DNA of 64,000 bases from Enterobacter genomosp. O (GCF_001022965.1 NZ_LECZ01000027.1:930001-994000), one strand, 5' to 3'. Numbered from the stretch's first letter, positions 33,803 to 41,729 are shown. The notes: generated by a model not told the origin, from the sequence alone. Made by a program: numbers and translations.

Positions 33803-33984
33803 ACCTCTCCTTTTAGTGAGATTTATGGCTATATCTACCTGAGGGAATAACCATTAGTTAATGGATCTGTTGTCCGTTGTCACAACAAAAGATGCATTTT
33901 GTTTGCAATTTTTTAATGCAGTGTTATTGTCACGCTGCCTTAGAGCAAGAAGCACATAAACAAAACAAAAGATTCAACTCATAC

Positions 33985-34012
33985 TTGCCCCGCACCAGGG
34001 GCAATTTTTTTG
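33985..34012 (+). terminator. intrinsic terminator
   Basis: A 7-bp perfect GC-rich stem with a run of eight T; no forward gene precedes it. Confidence 0.8.
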
Positions 34013-34260
34013 GCCGAATACTGTCAGACCACATTCTTTTTATTGAATGGGAATTGCAACTGAGGTTTTTCTTCTTGGTGGGTATCAGGTATGCACCTGG
34101 AACAGACAAGAGCTTTCAACCTCAGGAAATTCCTAATGCTTTTCGCTTACGCTTGTTGATTACTGGCTGAGTGCCAGGCTACCAAAGACTCTGATGAGGA
34201 GACTGCCAACTCCAGGGAATCATCGATATAAAAAGAGCAAGTGAAACTGAGACTCCTGTA

Positions 34261-34284
34261 GCCCTCCTTGTGAGGGCTTTTTTT
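34261..34284 (+). terminator. intrinsic terminator
   Basis: The stem GCCCTC / GAGGGC with a CTTGT loop and seven T; no forward gene precedes it. Confidence 0.85.
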
Positions 34285-34313
34285 GATGTTGCGAAGTCAT
34301 AATTCATAATTTC

Positions 34314-34619
34314 TCACCTCCCTTGCGTGACTAATTTCTGATTTGTCCTTTCCAGTTCGATCTGCCTGATAACCGCAAAGTTATTATTGCCCTTCTCAAT
34401 AATGGCCAGTAGCGGCTTAATCCACAAAACGGCCTGGCAATATGTCATTGAGCTGGCGGCAGCGGCACGATCATCGGTTTCGTCAGGTCGGCCGGTATCG
34501 GTGTGCATTGCGCTGGCACGTAAACGGTGCGCGTATTCGAGCAGCCCACCAGCGATATCAGCAGGAACAGGCAGATCACAGGTCTTTTCACGGCGGAGAA
34601 TCTCCCGGTATTCGATCAC
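34314..34619 (-). CDS. hypothetical phage protein, 101 aa
   Basis: Starts GTG at 34619, overlapping the stop of the YdaT-like gene by four bases, so it is translationally coupled. MIEYREILRREKTCDLPVP and a helical remainder (AAASSMTYCQAVLWIKPLL, ending QIELERTNQKLVTQGR). No family recognised. It is the last gene of the rightward-operator operon; replication genes would normally follow here but do not. Confidence 0.6.
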   Translation of the reverse strand: MIEYREILRREKTCDLPVPADIAGGLLEYAHRLRASAMHTDTGRPDETDDRAAAASSMTYCQAVLWIKPLLAIIEKGNNNFAVIRQIELERTNQKLVTQGR

Positions 34620-34930
34620 GGTTTCTTCAGTGCTGATGCCCGGTAGAGCATGCAGTCTTTCTGCTCCAGCTCGTTATCAATGGCGGTGCGGATGGCATAG
34701 CTCAGGGCTTCAGCCTGTTTCAGGTAGTTAGGTGTAGAGTTGCGGAATGCACGCTGAATAATCTGCTTGTTGTTGTGCAGCCGGCGCGCGTACTCGTCCG
34801 GATCCGAAACGTCATCCAGTGACTGAAGCAGATCGCCAAAGTGATGCGGGGTTATCAGCTGCGTGACTGTCTTCCAGCCCTTTTCCTGCGCCCAGGACTC
34901 CAGCTCACATGCCAGTTTTTTGATTTCCAT
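34616..34930 (-). CDS. YdaT-like protein
   Basis: 104 aa. The pattern MEIKKLACELESWAQEKGW then DPDEYARRLHNNKQIIQRAF, STPNYLKQAEALSYAI parallels YdaT of the Rac prophage, including the helix spacing. YdaT has been described both as a toxin when expressed without RacR and as a CII-like DNA-binding regulator. It overlaps the YdaS-like stop. The assignment rests on remembered similarity and on synteny RacR-YdaS-YdaT. Confidence 0.7.
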   Translation of the reverse strand: MEIKKLACELESWAQEKGWKTVTQLITPHHFGDLLQSLDDVSDPDEYARRLHNNKQIIQRAFRNSTPNYLKQAEALSYAIRTAIDNELEQKDCMLYRASALKKP

Positions 34931-35187
34931 CAGTCAGTATCCTCCTGAGCTGTTGTGTTATTTTTTGGCTTGTAATCAGGCCAAATTTCAGCCCAATCGC
35001 TTGGCCGCATGTCAGAACGAGAAACCTTTCCATCGGTAAAGGTTTCGATAACGATGCATCGACTCGGCGAAATAGCAGCCCGCCCCGTTGCAAGTTGGGA
35101 GAGGTAAGATTTCGATATCCCAAGGTGTTGCTCCAGCGCCTTGCGGATCTTTGGCCCACCGGCTTTCAAAAAGTCATTGAGTTGCAT
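34930..35187 (-). CDS. YdaS/Cro-like repressor
   Basis: 85 aa from the ATG at 35187 with GGAG upstream; the frame extends 13 codons further without a site. A helix-turn-helix is visible (ALEQHLGISKSYLSQLATGR), followed by RAAISPSRCIVIETFTDG, the YdaS/Cro signature. It is divergent from the RacR-like gene and opens the YdaS-YdaT operon. Confidence 0.85.
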   Translation of the reverse strand: MQLNDFLKAGGPKIRKALEQHLGISKSYLSQLATGRAAISPSRCIVIETFTDGKVSRSDMRPSDWAEIWPDYKPKNNTTAQEDTD

Positions 35188-35281
35188 AATTGCTCCTGTG
35201 TGTTGAGCTGTAAGTTTATAAACCACTAAACATTAATGTCAAGTTTTTGCTTGTTTAGAAATTACTAATCAAAATGACTGA
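35188..35281. promoter_or_regulatory. immunity switch: divergent promoters and palindromic operators
   Basis: Toward the YdaS-like gene a promoter TTGACA (35237-35242), 16-base spacer, TATAAA (35215-35220) is clear on the reverse strand. Perfect palindromes GTTTATAAAC (35214-35223) and ACATTAATGT (35230-35239) overlap its -10 and -35. An outer inverted repeat CTAAACA / TGTTTAG (35226-35232, 35252-35258) surrounds the -35. These are likely operators for RacR- and YdaS-like proteins. Confidence 0.75.
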
Positions 35282-35677
35282 ATGGACACAAAAGAAATCA
35301 GGCGTAAGCGCCTAGCGGCATGGTTTTCCAGCAGAACCCTGCCGGAGAAAGAGAAGAGCTACCTTTCACAGCTGATCAACGGCAAAGCGTCGTTCGGCGA
35401 GAGAGCTGCGCGCCGTATTGAACGAGATTACGGCATGGCTCCTGGTTATCTTGATGAAGAACCTATGGGTGAAGAGATAAGATCCCCTCGCCCATTTGAC
35501 GCGCGCCATGAAGAACTGCTAGACCTTTTCGACAGCCTTGCTGAATGGGAAAAAGAGCAGCACATGGTAAACCTCAGAGCCCAAGTTAACTCCATAGACA
35601 ATGAGCTCAAGGCAAGGCTTAAAGGCAAGAGCAAACAAGAAATCCTTCAGATGCTCAAAGACCTCGAAATAGACTAA
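35282..35677 (+). CDS. RacR-like phage repressor
   Basis: 131 aa. The N-terminal helix-turn-helix region (KSYLSQLINGKASFGERAAR) ends in the common AARRIERDYGMAPGYLD; the C-terminus is a charged coil (SNEL-type helices, KARLKGKSKQEILQML). It has no S24 self-cleavage domain, so RecA-driven auto-cleavage is not expected; induction must use another route. It is divergent from the YdaS-like gene, as racR is in the Rac prophage. Confidence 0.78.
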   Translation: MDTKEIRRKRLAAWFSSRTLPEKEKSYLSQLINGKASFGERAARRIERDYGMAPGYLDEEPMGEEIRSPRPFDARHEELLDLFDSLAEWEKEQHMVNLRAQVNSIDNELKARLKGKSKQEILQMLKDLEID

Positions 35678-35683
35678 CTCCCC

Positions 35684-35712
35684 TAAAGACCGCTTGTTGC
35701 GGTCTTTTTTTT
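35684..35712 (+). terminator. terminator of the repressor gene
   Basis: AAAGACCGC-TTGTT-GCGGTCTTT plus eight T, eight bases after the stop. The next 230 bases hold no gene; a GC-rich, possibly structured stretch (35826-35915) precedes the GTG-started gene. Confidence 0.9.
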
Positions 35713-35940
35713 CTCCAAATTCAACCACATCCAATTTTTCACGCCTTTTTGTTTACTATTAACTTTACATATCGGTTTATTTGCTTATAAACTTAGACCA
35801 ACAAAACACGCAGTAATCAGTAAACGTTCCGCCTACCCGGCGATAAGGGTGAAAAAGCGAACTGGCAGGATGCCCGCGAAGTAGCCGCCCGGGGCATATG
35901 AAGACCGGGATGATTCGCCAGTATGAGTTGAGGAGAGTAA

Positions 35941-36135
35941 GTGGATAAGAATGTGGAAGAACTTTTTGAAAAGATTGGACGCTTGGAGCTGGCAGCTAAG
36001 CGAGGGTTGCAGTTCAACGAAGAGATTAAGCCTCATTTAACACAAGGTCACATTGTCTCCGTTGAATACTGCAACGCGACGTTAAAGCACTGTGCTCTTT
36101 TTCGTGGGTGGATTAACGAGTACCTCGGATCATGA
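35941..36135 (+). CDS. hypothetical protein, 64 aa
   Basis: GTG start with GAGGAGAG seven bases upstream. Starts MDKNVEELFEKIGRLELAAK, a soluble helical protein with no recognised family. It is the first gene of the early arm after the repressor terminator. Its last 23 bases overlap the convergent 84-aa gene. Confidence 0.6.
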   Translation: MDKNVEELFEKIGRLELAAKRGLQFNEEIKPHLTQGHIVSVEYCNATLKHCALFRGWINEYLGS

Positions 36136-36367
36136 GAATTGATTGCTTTTCAGACATGCCGTAACCCTGAACAAACACCTCAATCTCTTCTTCCTCAGTC
36201 TCGTTCGTGAAGGTTTCGCCACCAAGACTGTGGAGCTCACCGGATATGACGTGCCCCTTCTCGACGTCATACCCACCGAGCAGCTCAGCGACCGTGAACT
36301 CTCCGATTAGGTCACGGATAACGATGTAACCAATGCGGTGCTCATGATGTACGACGACTCCGCGCAT
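36113..36367 (-). CDS. hypothetical protein, 84 aa
   Basis: From the ATG at 36367, with AAGGAAAC upstream: MRGVVVHHEHRIGYIVIRD, a beta-rich start, then an acidic part (NETEEEEIEVFVQGYG). The open frame is longer (to 36586), but the upstream part has no ribosome site and unlikely composition. No family recognised. The reverse orientation among forward genes makes it a possible lysogen-expressed gene. Confidence 0.5.
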   Translation of the reverse strand: MRGVVVHHEHRIGYIVIRDLIGEFTVAELLGGYDVEKGHVISGELHSLGGETFTNETEEEEIEVFVQGYGMSEKQSILMIRGTR

Positions 36368-36565
36368 GCAAGTTTCCTTCTGGCTGTGTGAGAGCAACCA
36401 GAATACCACCGAGCCTGAAGTGGTGAAAAGACAGGCGCACAACATGGAAGCACATTCCACCCTTTCACTAATGGGGATTGGTTTGTTAGCTGGCGGAGTG
36501 TGCTTCCAGTTGTGGGCAATCGAAAATTGTAGATGGCTGTTAATAACCTTAATAAGGGATTCATT

Positions 36566-36682
36566 ATGACAGACTTTAATCGTCAACCATCACGGCAACA
36601 GGCAGTCCGCCTTAACTGGTTTGAAATAAAACTTCGAAAACTTTGTTATTTGCTTGCTCAAAAAGGCAACCCTGAACTCTGA
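36566..36682 (+). CDS. small basic protein, 38 aa
   Basis: MTDFNRQPSRQQAVRLNWF, ending AQKGNPEL, with AAGGG upstream of the ATG. It resembles short basic phage peptides of early left operons that begin M-T-x-F-x-R-x-P-S-R. Function unknown. Confidence 0.5.
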   Translation: MTDFNRQPSRQQAVRLNWFEIKLRKLCYLLAQKGNPEL

Positions 36683-36795
36683 AGGTTAATAGCGTCGATA
36701 AAAACGCAATAACCTGACTGTCATTTAATTATACACGATTAAAAACCATGCCTTAAACGGCAGGGATTCTCTCAAGCTAAAACAAGGTATCTGAA

Positions 36796-37068
36796 ATGAA
36801 ATTAGAAGTAACAACCATTGAAATGAGTCTGGCAATAGTAAACAAAGAAATTGCGACATTTAATATTAACGGGATTATTTCTGGCGTGGTCCATTTACCA
36901 TCCTCTGGCCCTGTAACCGTTGTGCTTGATGGCGGCTATGTGCTGGGAGAGTTTCATTGTCCAGTATGCGCTGTTAAGCACATTAGCTTGCTGTCTGTGA
37001 AGTTCGCAGTAGCACAGAACGCCTGCTGCATGTCCTATTACGATCACAAACGCCAACTACTTAACTGA
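36796..37068 (+). CDS. hypothetical protein, 90 aa
   Basis: MKLEVTTIEMSLAIVNKEI, a beta-rich protein with FHCPVCAVKH, a single CxxC pair, in the middle and two more Cys near the end. No family recognised. AAGGTATCTGAA precedes the ATG. The next gene starts one base after its stop, suggesting coupling. Confidence 0.6.
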   Translation: MKLEVTTIEMSLAIVNKEIATFNINGIISGVVHLPSSGPVTVVLDGGYVLGEFHCPVCAVKHISLLSVKFAVAQNACCMSYYDHKRQLLN

Positions 37069-37069
37069 T

Positions 37070-37279
37070 ATGGATGACATCATTTGTCATTGCGTTGTTT
37101 GCTGCCGCGAATATAAAAAATCGGAAATGCACGAAAGGAAAACAGACATATACCCCTTTAAGCGCACGATTTATTTATGTGAGCAATGCAATGAAAAAAG
37201 AGAAAAACGTGACGCTTTAAGAAAGGTAAAAAACGGCATCCGCAAGCCATTTCATTCAACATCATTTTTCAAATATTAA
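37070..37279 (+). CDS. small zinc-finger-like protein, 69 aa
   Basis: MDDIICHCVVCCREYKKSEM has CHCVVCC, and a second pair lies in YLCEQCNEKREKRD, giving a CxxC...CxxC zinc-binding pattern with a basic C-terminus. Likely a small DNA- or RNA-binding phage protein; the function is inferred only from the motif. Confidence 0.6.
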   Translation: MDDIICHCVVCCREYKKSEMHERKTDIYPFKRTIYLCEQCNEKREKRDALRKVKNGIRKPFHSTSFFKY

Positions 37280-37290
37280 GCGAGGTCATT

Positions 37291-39195
37291 ATGTCTGTTG
37301 AGTTAAAAGTATTTGGTGGTGCTTATTTCCCAAAAGATAAAGCATTAAAAAAACACCCAGATTTAAAACCGCTTGCAACCGCAGTTAATGCGGCAACAAA
37401 AGCCATCGCTGAAGCCGTTATTTTCGGCAAGCTGGCGGCTGAGCACCCTGAACATATTGATGATTATTTTAAAGTGAAAATCTGGGAGCACCGTGATGGT
37501 TTGCCGTGCCCTGAGCTTGATGTTTTCTCACCTGAATTTTTCGATACCGTGGCTATCTGGAATGTTAACGCTGGCGAACCAGCTGCGGCGGCACAGCAAG
37601 ATGCTGATGCAAAGGAAGAATGGGAGGACAACAAAACTCAGGAAGAAATTAAAATCGTTGCGCAGCTCGACCAGACATCCCGCGCAGCTTGTCTGGCACT
37701 GTTCGGCCCGGTCCCTGGAATCACTTCAGCGCAGTACGGACAGATCGTCGATCTGAAGAATGATGATGAACCCAGCTTTGCCCGCGAGCTGGCCGAAGCA
37801 CTATCCAAAGAAACACGATCACTGGCCCTGGCACCGGAACGGCAGGAACAATTACTCGCCTGGGTACGTGAGAACACAAAAGACTCTGCACAGTGGCCGG
37901 ACATTAAAAAGCAGATCGCCAAATGGATCGATACGCCGATTGAAAAGCGACCTCAGGCTGTTAGCACTACAACCGAAGAAAACCGCACGGACACTGGCTC
38001 CACTTTGGGCGGAGGAAACAAGACAGACCGCAGCCCGGATCTGGCACACAACCTGTCTACGCTCAAGATAGAGGTTGCTGTTGCGATTCTGGGCATGTAC
38101 GACGAGATCGACATTTACGGGATCCCGAATAGATTATTTATTCCGGCGAAAGCCATGGCCGAAGCAGAACAGGATCCCCGCTTTACTGCATGGTGGAAAA
38201 AACTGCGCGGCACCCCCGGTATTCTGGATTATTCCCGGGCAGCCATCATCACCTTGATTAAATCGGCTCCGGAAGAACTCTGGCTAGATCCTGTCGCGCT
38301 GCGCGAGTACATCAATCGCGAGTTGGTTGAATTTGACCACGCGCACCCGGATCAGAAAACGGTTGATGCGGCTTGCCGCCCAAAATCCCGCGCCACCCCT
38401 GAGGTAAACGAAAATGATGAAGCCAAACCGCCTGTACCTGGCGAAACTCAGCCACCAGCAGTTTGCCCTGCCAAAGCTGCGCAACTCGACAAAGAACTCA
38501 ATGAGGCATTCGCTCAGAGCTCCGCGCCAGTGCAGCAGCCCGCGGACCAGCCGAAGGTGGAGAACCTGGGAGGAGGCGTCTTCTCTGTCGATGCACTGAT
38601 AAATACTACCCCCTCAAATGAAGTCAAAAAACAGGAAGTACCACCAGCACCAGGCGAACGCGAAATTTCAATTTTGCATGCACTGAATGACCTGATTTCT
38701 GGCCGCACCGACATCATGGGGAAAGAAGAGGCAGAGGGAGTGGTGGCATGCACCGGCCAGCTCGTTTCCGATGTTATACCGCTACTGATGGAAGATATCA
38801 CCGCCACAGAATTTTGCTTGTCTCCTGATTTCACCGACGAGGAGATCCACGACGTGGCCACCACCATGCTGGATAGCTGGTCCGATGAAATTAGCGTTCG
38901 TCAGAAAATCGCTCTTGATGCGATCGTGGAATACCGACGACCGGAACCACCAAAATCTTTCGTGCTCGATCCGCTGGCAGTTACTGCAAAGCCCAAAGCA
39001 GAGCCCGAACCAGCACCTGAAACAAACGCTCCGCTTTCTTCTGTGACCTACCTGCAGCAGCTGACCATTGCAGCGCTGCAGGGCTTATGTTCCAACCCGG
39101 CATATTGCAATCAGTATGAGGAATTACCGGCTATGGCCGCCGGGCTTGCACACAGCGTTATCAACCATCAGGAAGGCTCCTGTGCGTCTGATTAA
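37291..39195 (+). CDS. RecE N-terminal-like protein lacking the exonuclease domain
   Basis: 634 aa. Residues 235-370 (GGGNKTDRSPDLAHNLSTLK, EIDIYGI, PGILDYSRAAIITLIKSAPE, FDHAHPDQKTVDAACRPKS) align in order with the N-terminal half of Rac RecE (exonuclease VIII). The RecE C-terminal nuclease (starting around YYGISNENYH in E. coli) is absent; instead there is a Pro-rich linker and an acidic helical domain (TDIMGKEEAEGVVACTGQLV). No RecT-like annealing gene follows. It is either a regulatory or inhibitory relative, or a protein whose nuclease was replaced. GAGGT precedes the ATG. Confidence 0.72.
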   Translation: MSVELKVFGGAYFPKDKALKKHPDLKPLATAVNAATKAIAEAVIFGKLAAEHPEHIDDYFKVKIWEHRDGLPCPELDVFSPEFFDTVAIWNVNAGEPAAAAQQDADAKEEWEDNKTQEEIKIVAQLDQTSRAACLALFGPVPGITSAQYGQIVDLKNDDEPSFARELAEALSKETRSLALAPERQEQLLAWVRENTKDSAQWPDIKKQIAKWIDTPIEKRPQAVSTTTEENRTDTGSTLGGGNKTDRSPDLAHNLSTLKIEVAVAILGMYDEIDIYGIPNRLFIPAKAMAEAEQDPRFTAWWKKLRGTPGILDYSRAAIITLIKSAPEELWLDPVALREYINRELVEFDHAHPDQKTVDAACRPKSRATPEVNENDEAKPPVPGETQPPAVCPAKAAQLDKELNEAFAQSSAPVQQPADQPKVENLGGGVFSVDALINTTPSNEVKKQEVPPAPGEREISILHALNDLISGRTDIMGKEEAEGVVACTGQLVSDVIPLLMEDITATEFCLSPDFTDEEIHDVATTMLDSWSDEISVRQKIALDAIVEYRRPEPPKSFVLDPLAVTAKPKAEPEPAPETNAPLSSVTYLQQLTIAALQGLCSNPAYCNQYEELPAMAAGLAHSVINHQEGSCASD

Positions 39196-39421
39196 CCGTA
39201 GCAAGGGAGACAACATCGGCGGGCCAGCATGCGCCGCCGCGCTCAAATGCAATTTTGAGAAATATGGCGCGCATGGTCGCAGCGACAAGCAGACTTTTTA
39301 CACCATCAAGTTCCAAGGGAGAAAAATTACGGTTGAGGTTGTTAACCGCCCCCGTAGTTACGTGGCCACGGCAATGACCGGAGCCAGGCATCTCCGGTGC
39401 CTCCCTGGCCTTGATCGGTGA
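39182..39421 (+). CDS. DUF4060-like small phage protein, 79 aa
   Basis: GTG start at 39182, overlapping the preceding stop by 14 bases. MRLINRSKGDNIGGPACAAA, then FQGRKITVEVVNRPRSYVA and a basic end. The R-x-I-x-V-E-V-V-x-R-x-x-S-Y-V-A-T core recalls DUF4060 proteins of lambdoid early regions. Function unknown. Confidence 0.55.
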   Translation: MRLINRSKGDNIGGPACAAALKCNFEKYGAHGRSDKQTFYTIKFQGRKITVEVVNRPRSYVATAMTGARHLRCLPGLDR

Positions 39422-39482
39422 TTTTTGACAATCAATATACTATCTGCCGCTGCGGTATCGTGGCGGCGTCATGGAGTTAAGC

Positions 39483-39698
39483 ATGGCGCAAATCATTTTT
39501 GATGAAGAGTGGATGGTGGCGGGAAAGCTAACTGAAAAAACGGGGCTGGATGACAGGCAAATAAAAGCTTATCGCCTCGGATGCTGGATTGAAGGGGTTC
39601 ATTTTAAGCGAGTACCCGCGGTACCCGGCGGAGAAAGCAAACGCGCTTTGGTCTGGTACAACTTCCCGCTGATTAATAGATTTATTCAGGAAGCATGA
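39483..39698 (+). CDS. xis: excisionase
   Basis: 71 aa from the ATG at 39483, with GGAG six bases upstream; a further ATG lies 12 bases earlier. It is the DUF1233-type excisionase pattern: EEWMVAGKLTEKTGLDDRQI, KAYRLGCWIEGVHFKRVP and WYNFPLINRFIQEA. It is a small winged-helix protein that bends DNA near att and favours excision. Its TGA overlaps the int start (ATGATG). Confidence 0.88.
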   Translation: MAQIIFDEEWMVAGKLTEKTGLDDRQIKAYRLGCWIEGVHFKRVPAVPGGESKRALVWYNFPLINRFIQEA

Positions 39699-40984
39699 TG
39701 AACTTTCCAACCGGCGTTGAACTTCACAACGGAAAAATCAGGATCACGTTTACCTATCGCGGCATTCGCTGCCGCGAAGTTCTCCGTGGCTGGGTGGTTA
39801 ACAGCAGCAACATCAAGAAGGCTGGAAACCTTCGCGCCGTCATCGTGAGTGAGATCCAGTTCGGCCAGTTCGACTACGCGGCGCGCTTTCCTGAATCGAA
39901 GGCTCTTAAAAAATTCTCATCAACTAAGCGGATCACGACATTTAAAGAGCTGAGCGATTTTTTCATTGATACAAAGGCACTGGAGGTGTCGGGGGCTACG
40001 CTGCATTCACTCACATCTGCCGTTAACACACTGAAACGTGTTGTGGGAGAAAATACTCCCCTGGCTGATATTCAGCACGCCGATATTCTGAATTACCGCA
40101 AAGAGCTGCTGACCGGCAGCGTATTAAACCCTTCAATGCCTAATCTGGTTAAAAAGGGACGCGCGCCCTCAACAGTCAATAAACAGATGGCGGTTTTATC
40201 AGAAATGCTGAAGCTTGCGAACCGAAGTCAGTTTATATTACACGCTCCTTATGAGGGCGTGTCCAGGCTCAAGCTATCTAAGGCAGACCCCGATCCGCTT
40301 CTACTTCATGAGTACCAGGCACTGATTGCCGCCCTCCCCCGAAAACTGGCTTTGATCATCATTGTAGCCGTCCACACGGGAATGAGGCCTGGCGAGATTT
40401 GTGCTCTGGCGTGGGAGGATATCGATCTGAGAAAAGGTGAGATTCACGTATCAAGAAGCCTGACGAACAAGCGGGTGTTTGTGCCGCCGAAAACAGATGC
40501 AGGTATCAGAACGATTACACTGCTTAAGCCTGCTCATGATGCGCTGCTCGAGCAGTTCGAAATCACCGGCAACAACCCAAGGCAGCAGATCGTTTTCCAT
40601 CACCGTGAAATTGGCAAAACCGAGCCGCAAAATCTGCGTTTTGTATTTACTCCTGAAAAGAAATCTTCAGTGAATGAGAGCTATTTTTCCAAAAATTCGA
40701 TTTCGTATGGATGGAAACGGGGCACTAAACTTTCTGGAATACGTGAGAGAAACCCTTATCAGTCCCGACACACATACGCCTGCTGGACACTTATGGCCGG
40801 TGCTAACCCTTCCTTTATCGCCAGCCAGATGGGCCATGAGGATGCGCGTATGGTGTACGAGGTTTACTCGAAGTGGATTGGAGATATGGACCAGGATCAG
40901 GTCAATATGCTGAATAATCAGATGCCGACTGCAATGCCCCCAAGACGCCCCCAAGGCACTGGTAGCATTAAAAAAGTCATTTAA
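39695..40984 (+). CDS. int: tyrosine integrase
   Basis: 429 aa. N-terminal arm-binding domain (GVELHNGKIRITFTYRGIRC), SAM-like core-binding region (100-190) and catalytic domain with Arg in VHTGMRPGEI, Lys in the VPPKTDAGIRTI hairpin region, HxxR-type box in NPYQSRHTYA and His in QMGHEDARMVY, with Tyr near YSKWIGDM. The gene's 3' end carries two arm-like repeats and stops 24 bases before attR. No terminator follows, so its transcripts can enter phoP. Confidence 0.95.
   Translation: MMNFPTGVELHNGKIRITFTYRGIRCREVLRGWVVNSSNIKKAGNLRAVIVSEIQFGQFDYAARFPESKALKKFSSTKRITTFKELSDFFIDTKALEVSGATLHSLTSAVNTLKRVVGENTPLADIQHADILNYRKELLTGSVLNPSMPNLVKKGRAPSTVNKQMAVLSEMLKLANRSQFILHAPYEGVSRLKLSKADPDPLLLHEYQALIAALPRKLALIIIVAVHTGMRPGEICALAWEDIDLRKGEIHVSRSLTNKRVFVPPKTDAGIRTITLLKPAHDALLEQFEITGNNPRQQIVFHHREIGKTEPQNLRFVFTPEKKSSVNESYFSKNSISYGWKRGTKLSGIRERNPYQSRHTYACWTLMAGANPSFIASQMGHEDARMVYEVYSKWIGDMDQDQVNMLNNQMPTAMPPRRPQGTGSIKKVI
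40935..40955. promoter_or_regulatory. candidate integrase arm-type sites, right
   Basis: TGCCCCCAAG (40935-40944) and CGCCCCCAAG (40946-40955) match the motif repeated near attL. They lie inside the last codons of int, 53-74 bases before the core. Confidence 0.55.
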
Positions 40985-41007
40985 TTTCATGACGCTGGTT
41001 TCAAACT

Positions 41008-41022
41008 ACATAATCAGCGTTA
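41008..41022. repeat. attR: attR core, carrying the phoP -10
   Basis: Second copy of ACATAATCAGCGTTA. CATAAT (41009-41014) is the -10 of phoP P1 and is kept, but the 17 bases that should hold the PhoP box (40980-40996) are phage sequence without a GTTTA repeat. A -35 at 17-base spacing would be TTCATG (3 of 6). Confidence 0.88.
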
Positions 41023-41054
41023 AACTATTCATACTATTAATTCTGGGAGAAAAG

Positions 41055-41729
41055 ATGATGCGCGTACTGGTTGTTGAGGATAACGCATTGCTACGCCATC
41101 ACCTGAAGGTTCAGCTTCAGGAGATGGGACATCAGGTGGACGATGCTGAAGATGCAAAAGAAGCCGATTATTATCTCAATGAACATCTGCCGGATATCGC
41201 CATCGTCGATTTAGGGTTGCCTGATGAAGACGGCCTGTCGTTAATTCGTCGCTGGCGCAGCCATGATGTCTCCCTCCCGGTTCTGGTACTGACCGCCCGT
41301 GAAGGCTGGCAGGATAAGGTCGAAGTGCTCAGTGCGGGTGCAGACGATTACGTCACCAAGCCGTTTCATATTGAAGAGGTGGCGGCGCGCATGCAGGCGC
41401 TGTTACGCCGCAACAGCGGGCTGGCTTCACAGGTTATTTCCATCCCACCTTTCCAGGTCGATCTCTCCCGCCGGGAATTAGCGATCAACGACGAAGTGAT
41501 CAAGCTAACCGCCTTCGAATACACCATCATGGAAACGCTGATCCGTAACAGCGGCAAGGTGGTGAGCAAAGATTCCTTAATGCTCCAGCTTTATCCTGAC
41601 GCCGAACTGCGCGAGAGCCATACCATTGATGTGCTGATGGGACGACTGCGTAAGAAAATTCAGGCACAGTACCCACAGGATGTGATTACCACCGTCCGTG
41701 GCCAGGGCTACCTGTTCGAATTACGCTAA
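41055..41729 (+). CDS. phoP: response regulator PhoP
   Basis: 224 aa OmpR-family regulator of low Mg2+, acid and antimicrobial-peptide responses. Receiver domain: acidic pocket VVEDN, phosphorylated Asp in IVDLGLPDEDG (about residue 52), Lys in YVTKPF. A C-terminal winged helix with SHTIDVLMGRLRKKI. GGGAG precedes the two ATGs; the first (41055) is chosen, as in Salmonella; 41058 is equally possible. Its native autoregulated promoter is split by the prophage, so transcription now must come from the hybrid att promoter, int read-through or another site. Confidence 0.97.
   Translation: MMRVLVVEDNALLRHHLKVQLQEMGHQVDDAEDAKEADYYLNEHLPDIAIVDLGLPDEDGLSLIRRWRSHDVSLPVLVLTAREGWQDKVEVLSAGADDYVTKPFHIEEVAARMQALLRRNSGLASQVISIPPFQVDLSRRELAINDEVIKLTAFEYTIMETLIRNSGKVVSKDSLMLQLYPDAELRESHTIDVLMGRLRKKIQAQYPQDVITTVRGQGYLFELR

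Larger units (their letters stand above)
33803..34313. other. intergenic stretch with two forward terminators, possible small RNAs
   Basis: No convincing gene; the forward open frame at 33877-34170 runs through a terminator and has no ribosome site. TTGCCCC-GCACCA-GGGGCAA followed by T8 lies at 33985-34012. GCCCTC-CTTGT-GAGGGC followed by T7 lies at 34261-34284. Both face right, opposite to the flanking genes. A weak promoter (TTGCAA, 16 bases, TATTGT) near 33907-33934 could yield a ~75-nt RNA ending at the first. Confidence 0.45.
5750..41022. mobile_element. chimeric lambda-head / P2-tail prophage, probably defective
   Basis: This 35.3-kb element is bounded by the 15-bp att repeats. It holds, from the left: a cargo region (SRAP, cold-shock proteins, umuDC, acetyltransferase), P2-type tail genes, lambda-type head and terminase genes, a spanin pair with a broken glycosyltransferase, a RacR/YdaS/YdaT-like immunity region, small early genes, xis and int. 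The int gene is next to attR. No replication initiator or helicase, holin or endolysin is recognisable. The structural genes are intact, so capsids or tails could still form, but self-replication and lysis are doubtful. Confidence 0.93.

Noticed and set aside
33877..34170. 97-aa forward open frame in the intergenic gap
   Set aside because: It starts with TTG without a ribosome site, runs through a strong terminator hairpin and has unlikely composition.
40980..40996. PhoP box supplied by the phage at attR
   Set aside because: The 17 bases at the required spacing contain no (T/G)GTTTA repeats, only an unrelated GGTTTC nearer the -10.
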